From: Neoarius graeffei
Lineage: Eukaryota > Chordata > Actinopteri > Siluriformes > Ariidae
Direction: 5' to 3'
DNA length: 64,000 bases
Assembly (NCBI RefSeq): GCF_027579695.1
Contig: NC_083577.1
Coordinates: 32,415,198 to 32,479,197 of the forward strand
Below the pieces are notes generated by a model that was not told where the DNA came from, did not search any database, and saw nothing but the letters and a program-made list of their open reading frames with translations. Shown here one piece after another: positions 1 through 9,523 of this stretch (its first letter is position 1; every line of letters begins with the position of its first letter). The translations under genes and the position numbers were made by a program.

Positions 1-384
1 GAGGTGGGCAAGGACAAAAACGCTAGTGTAAAAGGCATGAAAAATAGTCCAGACAAAAAATTTTGAGACAAAAAATGAGGCAGGCAAGGACAAAAACACT
101 AGCACAAAAAACATGAAAAAGACAAAACGTTAATGCAAAAACCATGACAAGAAACAAGCAGGCTAGAGAGCAAAAAACCAAGAAGCATAAAGGGCACATA
201 AACGGTGAGAAAAACTGATGAGACGTTCTGCCGAAGTCCCTGTCTGAGAATGGCGATTTTATACACAGCAGAGAAAACCAGGAAGTGAATGCAGGCAAGA
301 TGGAATTCCCGTCCTGGATCTGGATTAGCGCTGATCTGGGAGATAAGTAATCTCTGGAGTGGAAGTCCGGGGCAGAGCATGACA
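1..384 (-). mobile_element. Ty3/gypsy LTR fragment
   Basis: On the minus strand the sequence begins TGTCATGCTC at 384 and runs off the window start. It matches, with clear divergence, the LTR at 34230-34717: both share the early stretch around GACGGGAATTCCATC and a later pyrimidine-rich part. It abuts a differently oriented gypsy fragment at 385, so one element has probably inserted into or been joined to the other. Only part of the LTR lies inside the window. It is a fossil, and its age cannot be judged without the other end. Confidence 0.7.
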
Positions 385-1665
385 GTTTCATGGAAAGATT
401 AGGGGTATCAGTGAGTCTCACATCTGGCTATCATCCCCAGTCTAATGGTCAAGTAGAGACAGCCAACCAGGAAATTGGCTGTTTTCTGAGGATCTTCTGC
501 ATGTGTAACCAGGGGGACTGGGCACGCTTCCTTCCATGGGCCAAATATGCACAGAACTCCCTCAAACACTTTGCAACCCGGTTAACACCATTTCAGTGTA
601 TACTCGGCTACCAGCTGTCCCTGTTTCCCCGGGACGACACACCCAGCCAGGTACAAGCCATAGATGACTGGTTTGCATGCAGCCAGACAATCTGGGAGGA
701 GATACATCAGCGTCTAGAGTCAGTCAAAGCCAAGTATAAGGAATATGTGGATAAACAGAGGAGACACTCCAAACTTTTCCCCAGGTGACAGAGTATGGGT
801 GGCCACCAAAAACCTGAGAGAACTCAATGCCTGTAGAAAACTCCAACCATGTTTCATTGGACCATTCAAGGTAATGCGTCGTATCAATGAAGTCTCATAC
901 CATTTTGAACTTCCCATGTAACCAATCTGAAACCTGCCATCCCAGGTCCTCTCACCAGAAACACACCGGTCCAGGAGCACCCAGCACTCAACTTAGAGGG
1001 TGAGCCCATCTACCAGGTAAATAAGATCCTCAACTCAAGACGAAGAAGAGGTCAAGTCGAATACCTGGTAGATTGGGAAGGATATGGACCCGAGGAACAA
1101 AGTTGGGTCATGGCCAAAGACATTCTATACCCACTCCTCAAACAAGAATTTCATGCCCTATAACCTGAAAAACCAGCACTGAGAGATAGGGGTCATCCCA
1201 GAAAGAATGTAGCTCCCAGAGGTAGCTCCTGGGGGGGGGGGGGGGGGGGTTCTGTCAGTAAACCTGTTGAAAACGAACAAACTACAAACTTGGACACCTT
1301 GAATTACAGTTCCCAAGAACCACAGTGCCCCCTGTCACCAGCCTATTGAAATCAGCTGTCACTCATCTCCCTAATTACCTGTCTCCCTATTTAAGCTTTC
1401 TTCACACACACACCCTTGCGAAGTATCATTCTGCTCTCTCAGTTCATACCAAGCCTTGTATTTTCTGACTGCCTATTGTATTTCTGACCCTTTGCTATTT
1501 CTCTCATGTTTTCACGCTTTGTTTTCCCTTTACTATGTTGTTTGTCGATCGCCCGACCCTCGCTAGTTTACCCACTCCAATTCCAGTCTCATGTCTTGGC
1601 TTTGTTTACAGTTTGCGCCCTGCTCTTCTCTGCAGATACATCCATTAAGTGCCTGCATTCTGACA
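385..1665 (+). mobile_element. Ty3/gypsy 3' fragment: integrase C-terminus, chromodomain, LTR
   Basis: The fragment starts inside the integrase core ([10 protein letters not shown] motif near 430), continues through the integrase C-terminal part, and carries a chromodomain around 1005-1160 ([15 protein letters not shown]). A G-rich polypurine tract at 1231-1249 leads into an LTR. This order is that of chromodomain-bearing Ty3/gypsy elements of fish. The 5' part is absent, so this is a fossil with a few breaks. Confidence 0.85.
1253..1665 (+). repeat. 3' LTR of the gypsy fragment
   Basis: The LTR begins TGTCAG just after the poly-G tract and ends TGACA, giving about 413 bp with matching short inverted ends (TGTCA...TGACA). 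The end is placed by the terminal motif only, since no second LTR is available for comparison. Confidence 0.65.
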
Positions 1666-2258
1666 CATTTTCATACACTGTGCTGTCATTGGATGGTTTC
1701 TTGGTTCATTTGCATATGCAAAGAAAGGGGTTATGGCCATGCCCACTTTTAAACCTCATTGATAAAAACTTCCCTGCTCTGTTGATTTATTATTATTACC
1801 TCACTATCTATGGACTAGACTAAAGAAATCACTTTCAGACATGTTTATGCTTATTACAGAGGGAAAGTGCGTTCCACTGAGCTCTAGCACTGGGCCATTC
1901 TGGGAAATAAGAGTTTCAGTCATGGCAACAGTGTGTGTATGTCAGCCTTGTTTCAAAGGTTTCAGTTTCGAAAACTGTAAGAGGTCAGAGTAGAATGATA
2001 TAAAATACAGACATTTGGTATATTTTACTTCTGTGATTTTTAAATTGTTCATTTTTGGATTACACTTCATTTTTGTGGCTACTACCTCATAGAGTAAATA
2101 TATATGCTATATTTACTGTATGGACATGGTATCAGAAAACAATTTTATTTATAAGCAGCATCCATATATACCCACAGGGTACCTATTTTTTTCATGATAT
2201 CTTTCTTCATATTTCATCATAAGTGCTCCCAGTCAAGGTTTGTTTTGCCTGGCAACAA
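1666..2258. other. Unassigned AT-rich intergenic sequence
   Basis: I see no coding region, terminal repeat or family motif that I can name. The stretch separates the gypsy LTR from the microsatellite. The part from about 2340 to 2410, beyond the microsatellite, resembles 18340-18400 (see findings). Confidence 0.5.

Positions 2259-2307
<49 letters not shown>
2259..2307. repeat. (ATT)n microsatellite
   Basis: An uninterrupted ATT trinucleotide run of about 49 bp. Confidence 0.95.
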
Positions 2308-2309
<2 letters not shown>

Positions 2310-2418
2310 TTATTACTCACAGAAACACAGCTTGGGCTTCCTCTGGTCAGATGTTCACGGTCACAGCCATATGGCCGCCAATCAATATTTATATAATTTT
2401 TTTGTGATAATTCAAAAA

Positions 2419-2784
2419 TCTCTCAGTAGTATAATGGTTAGCACTGTCGCCTCACAGCAAGAAGGTTCTGGGTTTGAGCTCAGCGGCCAACGGGGACCTT
2501 TCTGTGTGGAGTTTGCATGTTCTGCCCGTGTTTGTGTGGATTTCCCCAGGTGCTCTGTGGGGGAAACCGTTCAATAGACATGCGGTTAGGTTAACATGGG
2601 GTGGCCTTGGGCTGAAGTGCCCTTGAGCAAGGCACCTATTCCCCAACTGCTCCCCAGGTGCTGTGGCATGGCTGCACACTGCTCTGGGTATGTGTGTGTG
2701 CATTAGTGTGTTAAATGCAGAGAAGAATTTCACTGTGCTTAAGTGTATATGTGTGATAAGTGTTGTTGTTCTTCTTCTTCTTCA
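2419..2784 (+). mobile_element. tRNA-derived SINE, short-tail type
   Basis: A tRNA-like head (TAGTATAATGGTTAGCACTG as A-box region; GGGTTTGAGC as a worn B box) is followed by the body TTTCTGTGTGGAGTTTGCATG. From about 2590 the 3' part differs from the other SINEs here: it contains GGGCTGAAGTGCCCTTGAGC and ends in a TTC repeat (2770-2784). The first bases of the usual GGCGGCACGG start are missing or changed. RNA polymerase III transcription and LINE-dependent copying are family knowledge. Confidence 0.8.
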
Positions 2785-3046
2785 TAAATTACTGACTGCT
2801 ATTTTTGTCTTAGAAGGAAAAATTACAGTCAAACTTAGTTCAATTCAGTGGATGGGGCAGAGCCACTTGAAGACTGTAAGACAGGGGTCACCAAACTTTT
2901 TTCTCTGGGGGCCACATTGTCGTTCCTGACTGTGATGGGGGGCCGGGGTCGGGTCAGCTATATCACATAGAATTGTATGACCCAGACAAATATGACCACC
3001 AGCAGGCCTCATTGTGTAGTAGAGATTACTAGCCTGGCACGGCCAT

Positions 3047-3321
3047 CCCCACTACTATATCCCCACTACTATATCCCCACTACTATACCCACACTACTAT
3101 ATCCACACTACTATATCCCCACTACTATACCCACACTACTATACCCACAGTACTATATCCCCACTACTATATCCCCACTACTATACCCACACTACTATAC
3201 CCACAGTACTATATCCCCACACTACTATATCCCCACTACTATATCCCCACTACTATATCCCCACTACTATACCCACACTACTATATCAACACTACTATAT
3301 CCCCACTACTATATCAACACT
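3047..3321. repeat. Minisatellite, ~14-bp units
   Basis: A tandem array of units such as CCCCACTACTATAT and CCCACACTACTATA, about 18-20 copies with small variants. It lies in the 3' half of the relict hAT and also produces a long meaningless reading frame. Confidence 0.9.
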
Positions 3322-3656
3322 TGATTCCTGGCACATATTTGTTTATCTTTACTAGTGGTTTGCAAAAGTAGTAATTGAGTCTTCACACTTTGTTTTAATT
3401 TGAAATACCACAGATATTCCATTTATTTGTTTTCTAATAAAAATAACATCAAAGCTGTCAAGGTAAGAAACATCTGCCTATTTGAGGTGATTGACACTGG
3501 CAAAGATGAGTGGAAAATTATAAATTGTAGGTAGGCCTGTTGATATTATTAATAATATAATAATTGTATGCAGCACTTAATAAAGGTCAAATAAATAGGC
3601 CTATAAAATAAATAAATTTTAAAAAACAGTGAAATTATAATAATATGAGCAATAGA

Positions 3657-4160
3657 TCACAGCAGTTGTGCTGTGTCCTGCACGTCATTGCTCTCATCCA
3701 TGGCCAAAGCAAAAAACTCGAATTCTGACGCTTTCTCATTCAGCTGGTCATACATGTTGTCCCCCAAATCTTCGGTTCGCCTGGTCATAGTAGGTGCGGA
3801 GAGACTCACCGCGTTGAGCGCATCCTTCTTGTTGGGACACACCTCCTCGGCCACAGCAAGCATGCATACTTTAACAAAGTCCCCATCAGTAAACGGCTTT
3901 CCATGGGTAGCTAGTAGGTGAGCTACCTTATAGCTAGCTCGGACAGCAGCCTGGTTGATCTGGGTTTGGCGAAGGAATCCATTCTGTTGTGCAGCCAGTC
4001 CGCATTTCATCCTCCGAATCCTGTCTTCTCTTGTTTGCCCTCGCAAACTAACATACTCTTTGTGGCGGGTTTCGTAGTGATGACGCAGATTATATTCTTT
4101 GAAAACCGACACACTTTCTTTACATACAAGACAAACTGCACGGTCCTTACACTCATAGTT
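3657..4160 (-). pseudogene. hAT transposase N-terminal remnant (BED finger + start of catalytic domain)
   Basis: Read on the minus strand, the remnant opens with a zinc-finger-like segment (CLVCKESVSVFKEYNLRHHY, then ETRH: Cys2...His2 spacing of a BED-type finger). It continues through the region found in ZBED5/SCAND3-like Charlie transposases and reaches the first acidic catalytic motif (FALAMDESNDVQDTAQLL). It stops there. The rest of the catalytic domain, including the C-terminal dimerisation region, is absent, and AT-rich DNA and the minisatellite follow. No convincing start codon precedes the finger. It is therefore a truncated relic of the element that supplied the 2882-18330 ends. Confidence 0.75.
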
Positions 4161-4508
4161 CGAATTACGTGGGAGCCAATGGGAGCTGAGCTCCCATTCC
4201 CTCAGGCTCCCATGAAAGAAGCAAACTTAATTTTCTGTGGAAGTCTCTCAAATACGTCATATATCACCATAATAAGCTTGAATAGCCTATATCACCATAT
4301 AAATATAAATAAAACTCATTTCATTTCCGATCACCATGCAGCCATAACTTTGTATTGAACGTGTTATTAAACCGCAACATGTACGGCTGTACTTCACCAC
4401 CACACCACTATGCGCGCAAACTGAAATTTGCAGCCTGCGAAATCGAATGTGAAGTTAAGTCCGAAGAAGACTTGTCCTCTATCTCACAACGATCTTCCTT
4501 TGTTTAAC

Positions 4509-4516
4509 AATATATA

Positions 4517-4580
<64 letters not shown>

Positions 4581-4583
4581 GTT

Positions 4584-4650
<67 letters not shown>
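4509..4650. repeat. (AT)n microsatellite, insertion target of the giant transposon
   Basis: Two long AT runs are separated by AATTTGTTTAACT. The inner transposon begins directly after it (TATGGCATGCC at 4651), and the bases just past the other end (17755-17760) are ATATAT. Confidence 0.95.
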
Positions 4651-4653
<3 letters not shown>

Positions 4654-4674
4654 GGCATGCCGTTCAGGAAATTA

Positions 4675-5796
4675 ATCTTTGAATATATTGAATGAAACCT
4701 TGAATATATTGAATGAAACTTTGAATATATGGAATGAAACCTTGAATATATGGAATGAAACCTTGAATATATTGAATGAAACCTTGAATATATGGAATGA
4801 AACTTGAATATATTGAATGAAACCTTGAATATATGGAATGAAACTTGAATATATTGAATGAAACTTTGAATATATGGAATGAAACCTTGAATATATGGAA
4901 TGAAACTTGAATATATTGAATGAAACTTTGAATATATTGAATAAAACCTTGAATATATGGAATGAAACGTGAATATATTGAATGAAACCTTGAATATATT
5001 GAATGAAACCTTGAATATATGGAATGAAACTTTGAATATATGGAATGAAACCTTGAATATATGGAATGAAACCTTGAATATATTGAATGAAACCTTGAAT
5101 ATATGGAATGAAACTTGAATATATTGAATGAAACCTTGAATATATGGAATGACACTTGAATATATTGAATGAAACTTTGAATATATGGAATGAAACCTTG
5201 AATATATGGAATGAAACTTGAATATATTGAATGAAACTTTGAATATATTGAATAAAACCTTGAATATATGGAATGAAACTTGAATATATTGAATGAAACC
5301 TTGAATATATTGAATGAAACCTTGAATATATGGAATGAAACTTGAATATATGGAATGAAACTTTGAATATATTGAATGAAACTTTGAATATATTGAATGA
5401 AACTTGAATATATGGAATGAAACTTTTAATATATTGAATGAAACTTGAATATATGGAATGAAACTTTGAATATATGGAATGAACCTTGAATATATGGAAT
5501 GAATCTTGAATATATTGAATGAAACTTTGAATATATTGAATGAAACCTTGAATATATGGAATGAAACTTTGAATATATTGAATAAAACTTTGAATATATT
5601 GAATGACACTTTGAATATATGGAATGAATCTTGAATATATTGAATGAAACTTTGAATATATGGAATGAAACTTGAATATATTGAATGAAACTTTGAATAT
5701 ATTGAATGAACCTTGAATATATGGAATGAATCTTGAATATATGGAGTGAACCTTTGAATATATTGAATGAAACTTTGAATATATTGAATGAAACTT
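4675..5796 (-). repeat. Subterminal tandem array, left (~20-bp units)
   Basis: About 55 copies of a unit of the form TTGAATATATTGAATGAAAC with TT/GG alternation (ATTGAA or ATGGAA) and 18-20 bp length variants. Sixty bp (three units) can be free of stops, so the array yields long artefactual reading frames. Arrays like this near transposon ends often serve as transposase binding sites; that role is inferred here. Confidence 0.95.
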
Positions 5797-5799
5797 GAC

Positions 5800-5807
5800 T
5801 GACGTCA
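5800..5807 (+). promoter_or_regulatory. Palindromic CRE (TGACGTCA), left TIR
   Basis: A perfect TGACGTCA lies at the inner edge of the repeat array, about 43 bp before the ATG of the first-exon-like module. A YY1-type CCATCTTG follows at about 5831. Both sites recur in the right TIR, which supports a shared promoter. Binding by CREB/ATF and YY1 is inferred from motif knowledge only. Confidence 0.6.
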
Positions 5808-5850
5808 GACTTCACTGCAGTGAAGTGCGGCCATCTTGTGTAACGTGCGG

Positions 5851-6156
5851 ATGCTGCAGCAAAAAGTTAGTCAGTCCGCTTTTAATCTCGCAGCAGCAAT
5901 ATTAAACTGTAAGGACATGATCAACACACTGGCGAATGCGTGTACGGGCCAAAATCCTCCTGATACCCCTGCCCAATACCGTTCTTCTGACGAAAAAGTT
6001 CGCTCCCTTTTTAATCGTGGCAGACCTACTGCAACAGGCCAGGCAGCTGTTTATCAGGCTAACCTCAGCATGCCTTCAACATCACAGGAGTGTCCCACAA
6101 CAGCCCCATGTGTACAATCTCCGCCCGTACACAAGAAAGGGCCCAAGACACAAGAT
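5851..6156 (+). pseudogene. Diverged copy of HECT exon 1 in left TIR
   Basis: Counterpart of 16370-16677 in the left TIR. It starts MLQQKV and includes MINTLANAC and FNRGRPTA, then the same 5' splice donor context (AAGAT|GTAAGAATAG). It differs from the right copy at roughly a quarter of positions and has a 2-bp length change near its end, so the final residues fall out of the frame used on the right. Upstream of the transposase gene it could act as a 5' leader exon spliced to about 6800, or be non-functional. I cannot choose from sequence alone. Confidence 0.6.
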
Positions 6157-6662
6157 GTAAGAATAGCTAGGCTTTATTTTAAACTAGATGAGGGCTCTCA
6201 GTAGAGTGCATATAACGATATAGATCATATTCTATATCTCAGTGCAGCTATAATGAGCCCTGGTAACAGGGCGTCTCCTTCATAAAAAAAGCCGAACTAT
6301 TAACGGAACACTCTGCTGTGTGTAGAGGTCTGTATGTAGGTCTGTATGGTTAGCTTGATATAGTTTTCAGGTGATTTAATGAAGGTAAAACACAGTGAAT
6401 GGCCGTGCGTAATGGCACTGCGCTCTGACGCGGCACTTCTCCGGACTGGAGAAGCTGCTGTGGCTACAGGGATTTCGTGAACTGAAAGAGAAGCTCTTCA
6501 TATATTGTTTAGATACAATAAGAATCGCCCACATTCATAGACCAATGCAGGCTGAATATTTAATTTAGCACTGAACTTATTTGGCGACACATTGTCAGCT
6601 TTGGGCACGTTACTCACGCAGCGGACTGCAGACAGACAGACAAATGCATAATGAGTTTTGCC

Positions 6663-6740
6663 GAAACTTTGAATATATGGAGTGAAACTTTGAATATATA
6701 GAATGAACTTTGAATATATTGAATGAAGCTTTAATATACT
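6663..6740 (-). repeat. Extra internal units of the 20-bp repeat
   Basis: Three or four degenerate units (TTTGAATATATGGAGTGAAAC type) lie just inside the left TIR. I see no equivalent at the inner edge of the right TIR, so this is an asymmetry between the two ends. Confidence 0.85.
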
Positions 6741-6832
6741 TTTAAAAACTTGATAATACTGAATGACATCCAAAACCTAGTTGTATCCTTTTCATCAAAG
6801 TGATAGCCTGCTGAATTCGCTGGTTTTACAAA

Positions 6833-8635
6833 ATGGCATCAGTTGAACTATTCCAATACTTTCTTGAACTGGAAAACTTTTTTGCCACAGGTTGTACTCC
6901 AAATGACACTAACAGTTTGGAGACTATATCACGTCACCTTGAGGATCATATCTCTATTATTGCGACATTCACAGTACTTATGAGGAATGTTCAACAAAAC
7001 ATTGCTGAAAGGACATTATACGTCATTCTTGAAGGAATTTATGAGTCTCTCAGGGAGATGTTGGCGGAAATAACATTACAGCTGGAAGCTGATGTACAAG
7101 CTAATGGCATGGGCATCCATTCTGCGTCTCAGAGAGGAAGGCCTAAGTAAGTAATATTTAAATAAGGGTATGGGGATGGAGGCTGATGCAGGCCAAGTAT
7201 AATCTCTACTTAGTACATGGTACAATAAAGAAGTTACAAACTTGTTATAATGTATTATTATATAGACATTATTATAGGCTTCAACCAATTTATTCACACA
7301 ATGTGAATTAACACATTAACATATTTGGTTTTTTATTTGTTTTTTTTTTCTTTAAAGGTACAACATACCAGCTGCTCAGCTGATTCACATGCGGGATTTA
7401 GGATTTAGCTGGATGGCCATATCTCGGATGCTGTCTGTAAACATACGAACACTGTACAACCACAGGACACAGCTCGGTCTGGTGGACTATGGGAGTTTCA
7501 CTGACATTGCAAATGTCGATCTGGATCGACTTATTGCTGAGATTCTCAGGCAAACCCCCGGTTCCGGAGAGACCTATATCACTGGTAGTTTGAGAGGAAG
7601 AAGAATCAGAGTTCAGCGTTGGCGGGTACGGGAGCGTTTAAGAACAGTAGATCCAGTGGGGCGAGCCTTAAGAGGACGAAGGGCAATTCAGCGGAGGGTC
7701 TACAATGTCTCTGCCCCAAATCAAGTGTGGTATGTGTTGTTTTACTAATTTGATTAACATTAGTTATTTCTCCCTAGCTGGTCAATGACGCAATTCACTG
7801 ACCATTAACTCATTGAAAATATTGATACAAGGAACATTCTTATTATCAAGTAGAAATAGTCGTACAGCAAAGCCAATGAAGTTACATGTTTATGTACATC
7901 CAGTACATAACAATACTATAATAATAATAATAATAACTAATTTCTTATTTCAGGCATATTGACACAAACCACAAGTTAAATCCATGGGGATTTGTGTATC
8001 ATGGAGCAGTTGATGGCTACAGTCGCTGCATTACCTTCCTGAGATGTTGCACAGACAACCGAGCATCGACTGCCTTGCATCTTTTCCAGGGTGCTGTTGA
8101 TGTATTTGGACTGCCAGATCGTGTCAGGGGTGATGCTGGTAGCGAGAACATTGATGTTGCACGGTTCATGATTGAGAATCGAGGAACAAACAGAGGAAGT
8201 TTCATGGTTGGACGTAGTGTCCATAATCAAAGAATCGAAAGATTGTGGGCAGAAGTAAACAGGGTTGTGTCAGGATACTATAAAGACCTTTTCCTCTTTA
8301 TGGAAAATTTCGGACTTTTAGACAGCACTGACCCTCTTCACATTACAGCTCTTCACCATGTTTATCTTCCAAGAATTAACAGATCTGTGGATGAGTTTGT
8401 GAGCCAGTGGAACAACCACAGCTTGAGGACAATGGAGAGTCGGTCCCCACTGCAACTGTGGACAATTGGAATGCTCCAACTTCCTCAGCATCAAAGGCCA
8501 CTCAATCGTGTACCTGTGCAACCCCCTTATGATCACCAGTGGAATGTGGAGTTAAGGCCCATCAACCCCTTCACTGATGATGGAAATCATGGAATTGAAC
8601 TTTTTGTCAGAGCATGTGACCTGCTTGAGAGATAG
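6833..8635 (+). CDS. DDE transposase, integrase-core type (3 exons, 455 aa)
   Basis: Exons 6833-7146, 7358-7729 and 7954-8635 join at GT/AG sites in matching phase (1,368 nt including stop). Residues 1-105 form a helical N-terminal part. Residues ~117-142 (RDLGFSWMAISRML) look like a helix-turn-helix DNA-binding segment. The integrase core carries the acidic triad D232 (WHIDTNHK), D289 (RGDAGSEN) and E324 (HNQRIERLW), with 34 residues between the second and third. The protein should cut and join the element's ends in the nucleus. It belongs to the eukaryotic integrase-core group widespread in fish and annotated as uncharacterised proteins. The start at 6833 has a good context (ACAAAATGG). AATAAA occurs near 9059. 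No break is visible. The HECT gene converges from the other side. Confidence 0.88.
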
Positions 8636-8836
8636 TCTACTAGCTGCAGTAAATCAGTTGTTACACTGTTACACTGTGGTGTCATACATTGTCATATATA
8701 GACTCAGACATAACTAAGTAATTTTGAGAAATGTGTGTACAGGTCCTAGGACTGAAGATTTGCTTATAATGTGCTTTTCTTTCATAACAAAATGTGATGT
8801 TATCACCACATAGATATGTGCCATGCTTATTATATT

Positions 8837-8997
8837 CAGTTGTGGATGAAGTATTCAGTTCTTTTAGTTAAGTAAAAGCATATAAGTGTAGAGTAGAAGT
8901 ATACAGTTTCATACAATGCAAATACTCAAGTAAAGGACCTGAAATCTGTATTTAAGAAGAATACTTGGGTAAATGTACTTAGTTACTGTCCACCCTG
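8837..8997 (+). mobile_element. Short hAT-type MITE
   Basis: A 161-bp element begins CAGTTGTGGA and ends GTCCACCCTG, flanked by a perfect 8-bp duplication ATTATATT (8829-8836 and 8998-9005). The interior (AAGTATTCAGTTCTTTTAG, AAGTAAAAG...) is that of a fish MITE family I recognise by its repeated AAGTAAAAGTA motifs. It sits in the 3' intergenic space between the two transposon genes and has no coding capacity. Confidence 0.85.
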
Positions 8998-9523
8998 ATT
9001 ATATTTTATATTATTGTACATAATGCATTAATTTAACCCTATTGATGAAGATAAACTTAAATAAATTCATTTTGTGTACAGTTTTTCAAATCGAAAAAAT
9101 ATGACAAGTCCCGGATGCACATATCCTGTAGACACTGAAATGACAATGAACCAGTCCATACAAAGTAGGAATATAGAACCATTTATTAACAAGGCCTTAC
9201 CATAACCTTTAGAGGAAATAATCTGTGCTAATCACTCAATTGCTGTGGGTCATATCAAAGGGTGGAGATAAATGACATACATTGTCCAGTTGTGAACTTA
9301 AAAGTTCACCAAGTGCGCATTATTAAATCTGAAACAAAAACCATGGCTTGAAATATATCTTCGAAAGTAACAAATAGCATTTCTACTTATATTTCTTCAT
9401 GCCTATATTCAATACTGTCTCTAGGAAAAACAAAATGAAATAACAGCAATTATTTTTGAAAAACAAACAAGCAAACATCCTCATCATAACTCAAGCTCTA
9501 AAAGCCCTCCATAATATTACCTC
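8998..9523. other. Intergenic gap between the convergent genes
   Basis: No coding signal. It contains candidate polyadenylation signals for both genes: AATAAA on the plus strand near 9059, and AATAAA on the minus strand near 9182 for the HECT gene. Confidence 0.5.

Larger units (their letters stand above)
4651..6652 (+). repeat. Left terminal inverted repeat of the giant transposon
   Basis: Order from the tip: a 27-bp unique end, a ~1.1 kb array of 20-bp repeats, a CRE site, a first-exon-like module (5851-6156), then about 500 bp (6157-6652) that matches the right TIR base for base as far as I can read. Confidence 0.9.

Noticed and set aside
2977-3324. Frame rich in YYIPTTIPTLL
   Set aside because: Translation of the ~14-bp minisatellite; no start context or domain.
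4650-5815. Long minus-strand reading frames (up to 319 codons) with [10 protein letters not shown]-type repeats
   Set aside because: They are translations of the 20-bp AT-rich tandem array. Sixty-bp periodicity without stops produces them, all frames give similar text, and there is no promoter or non-repeat domain.
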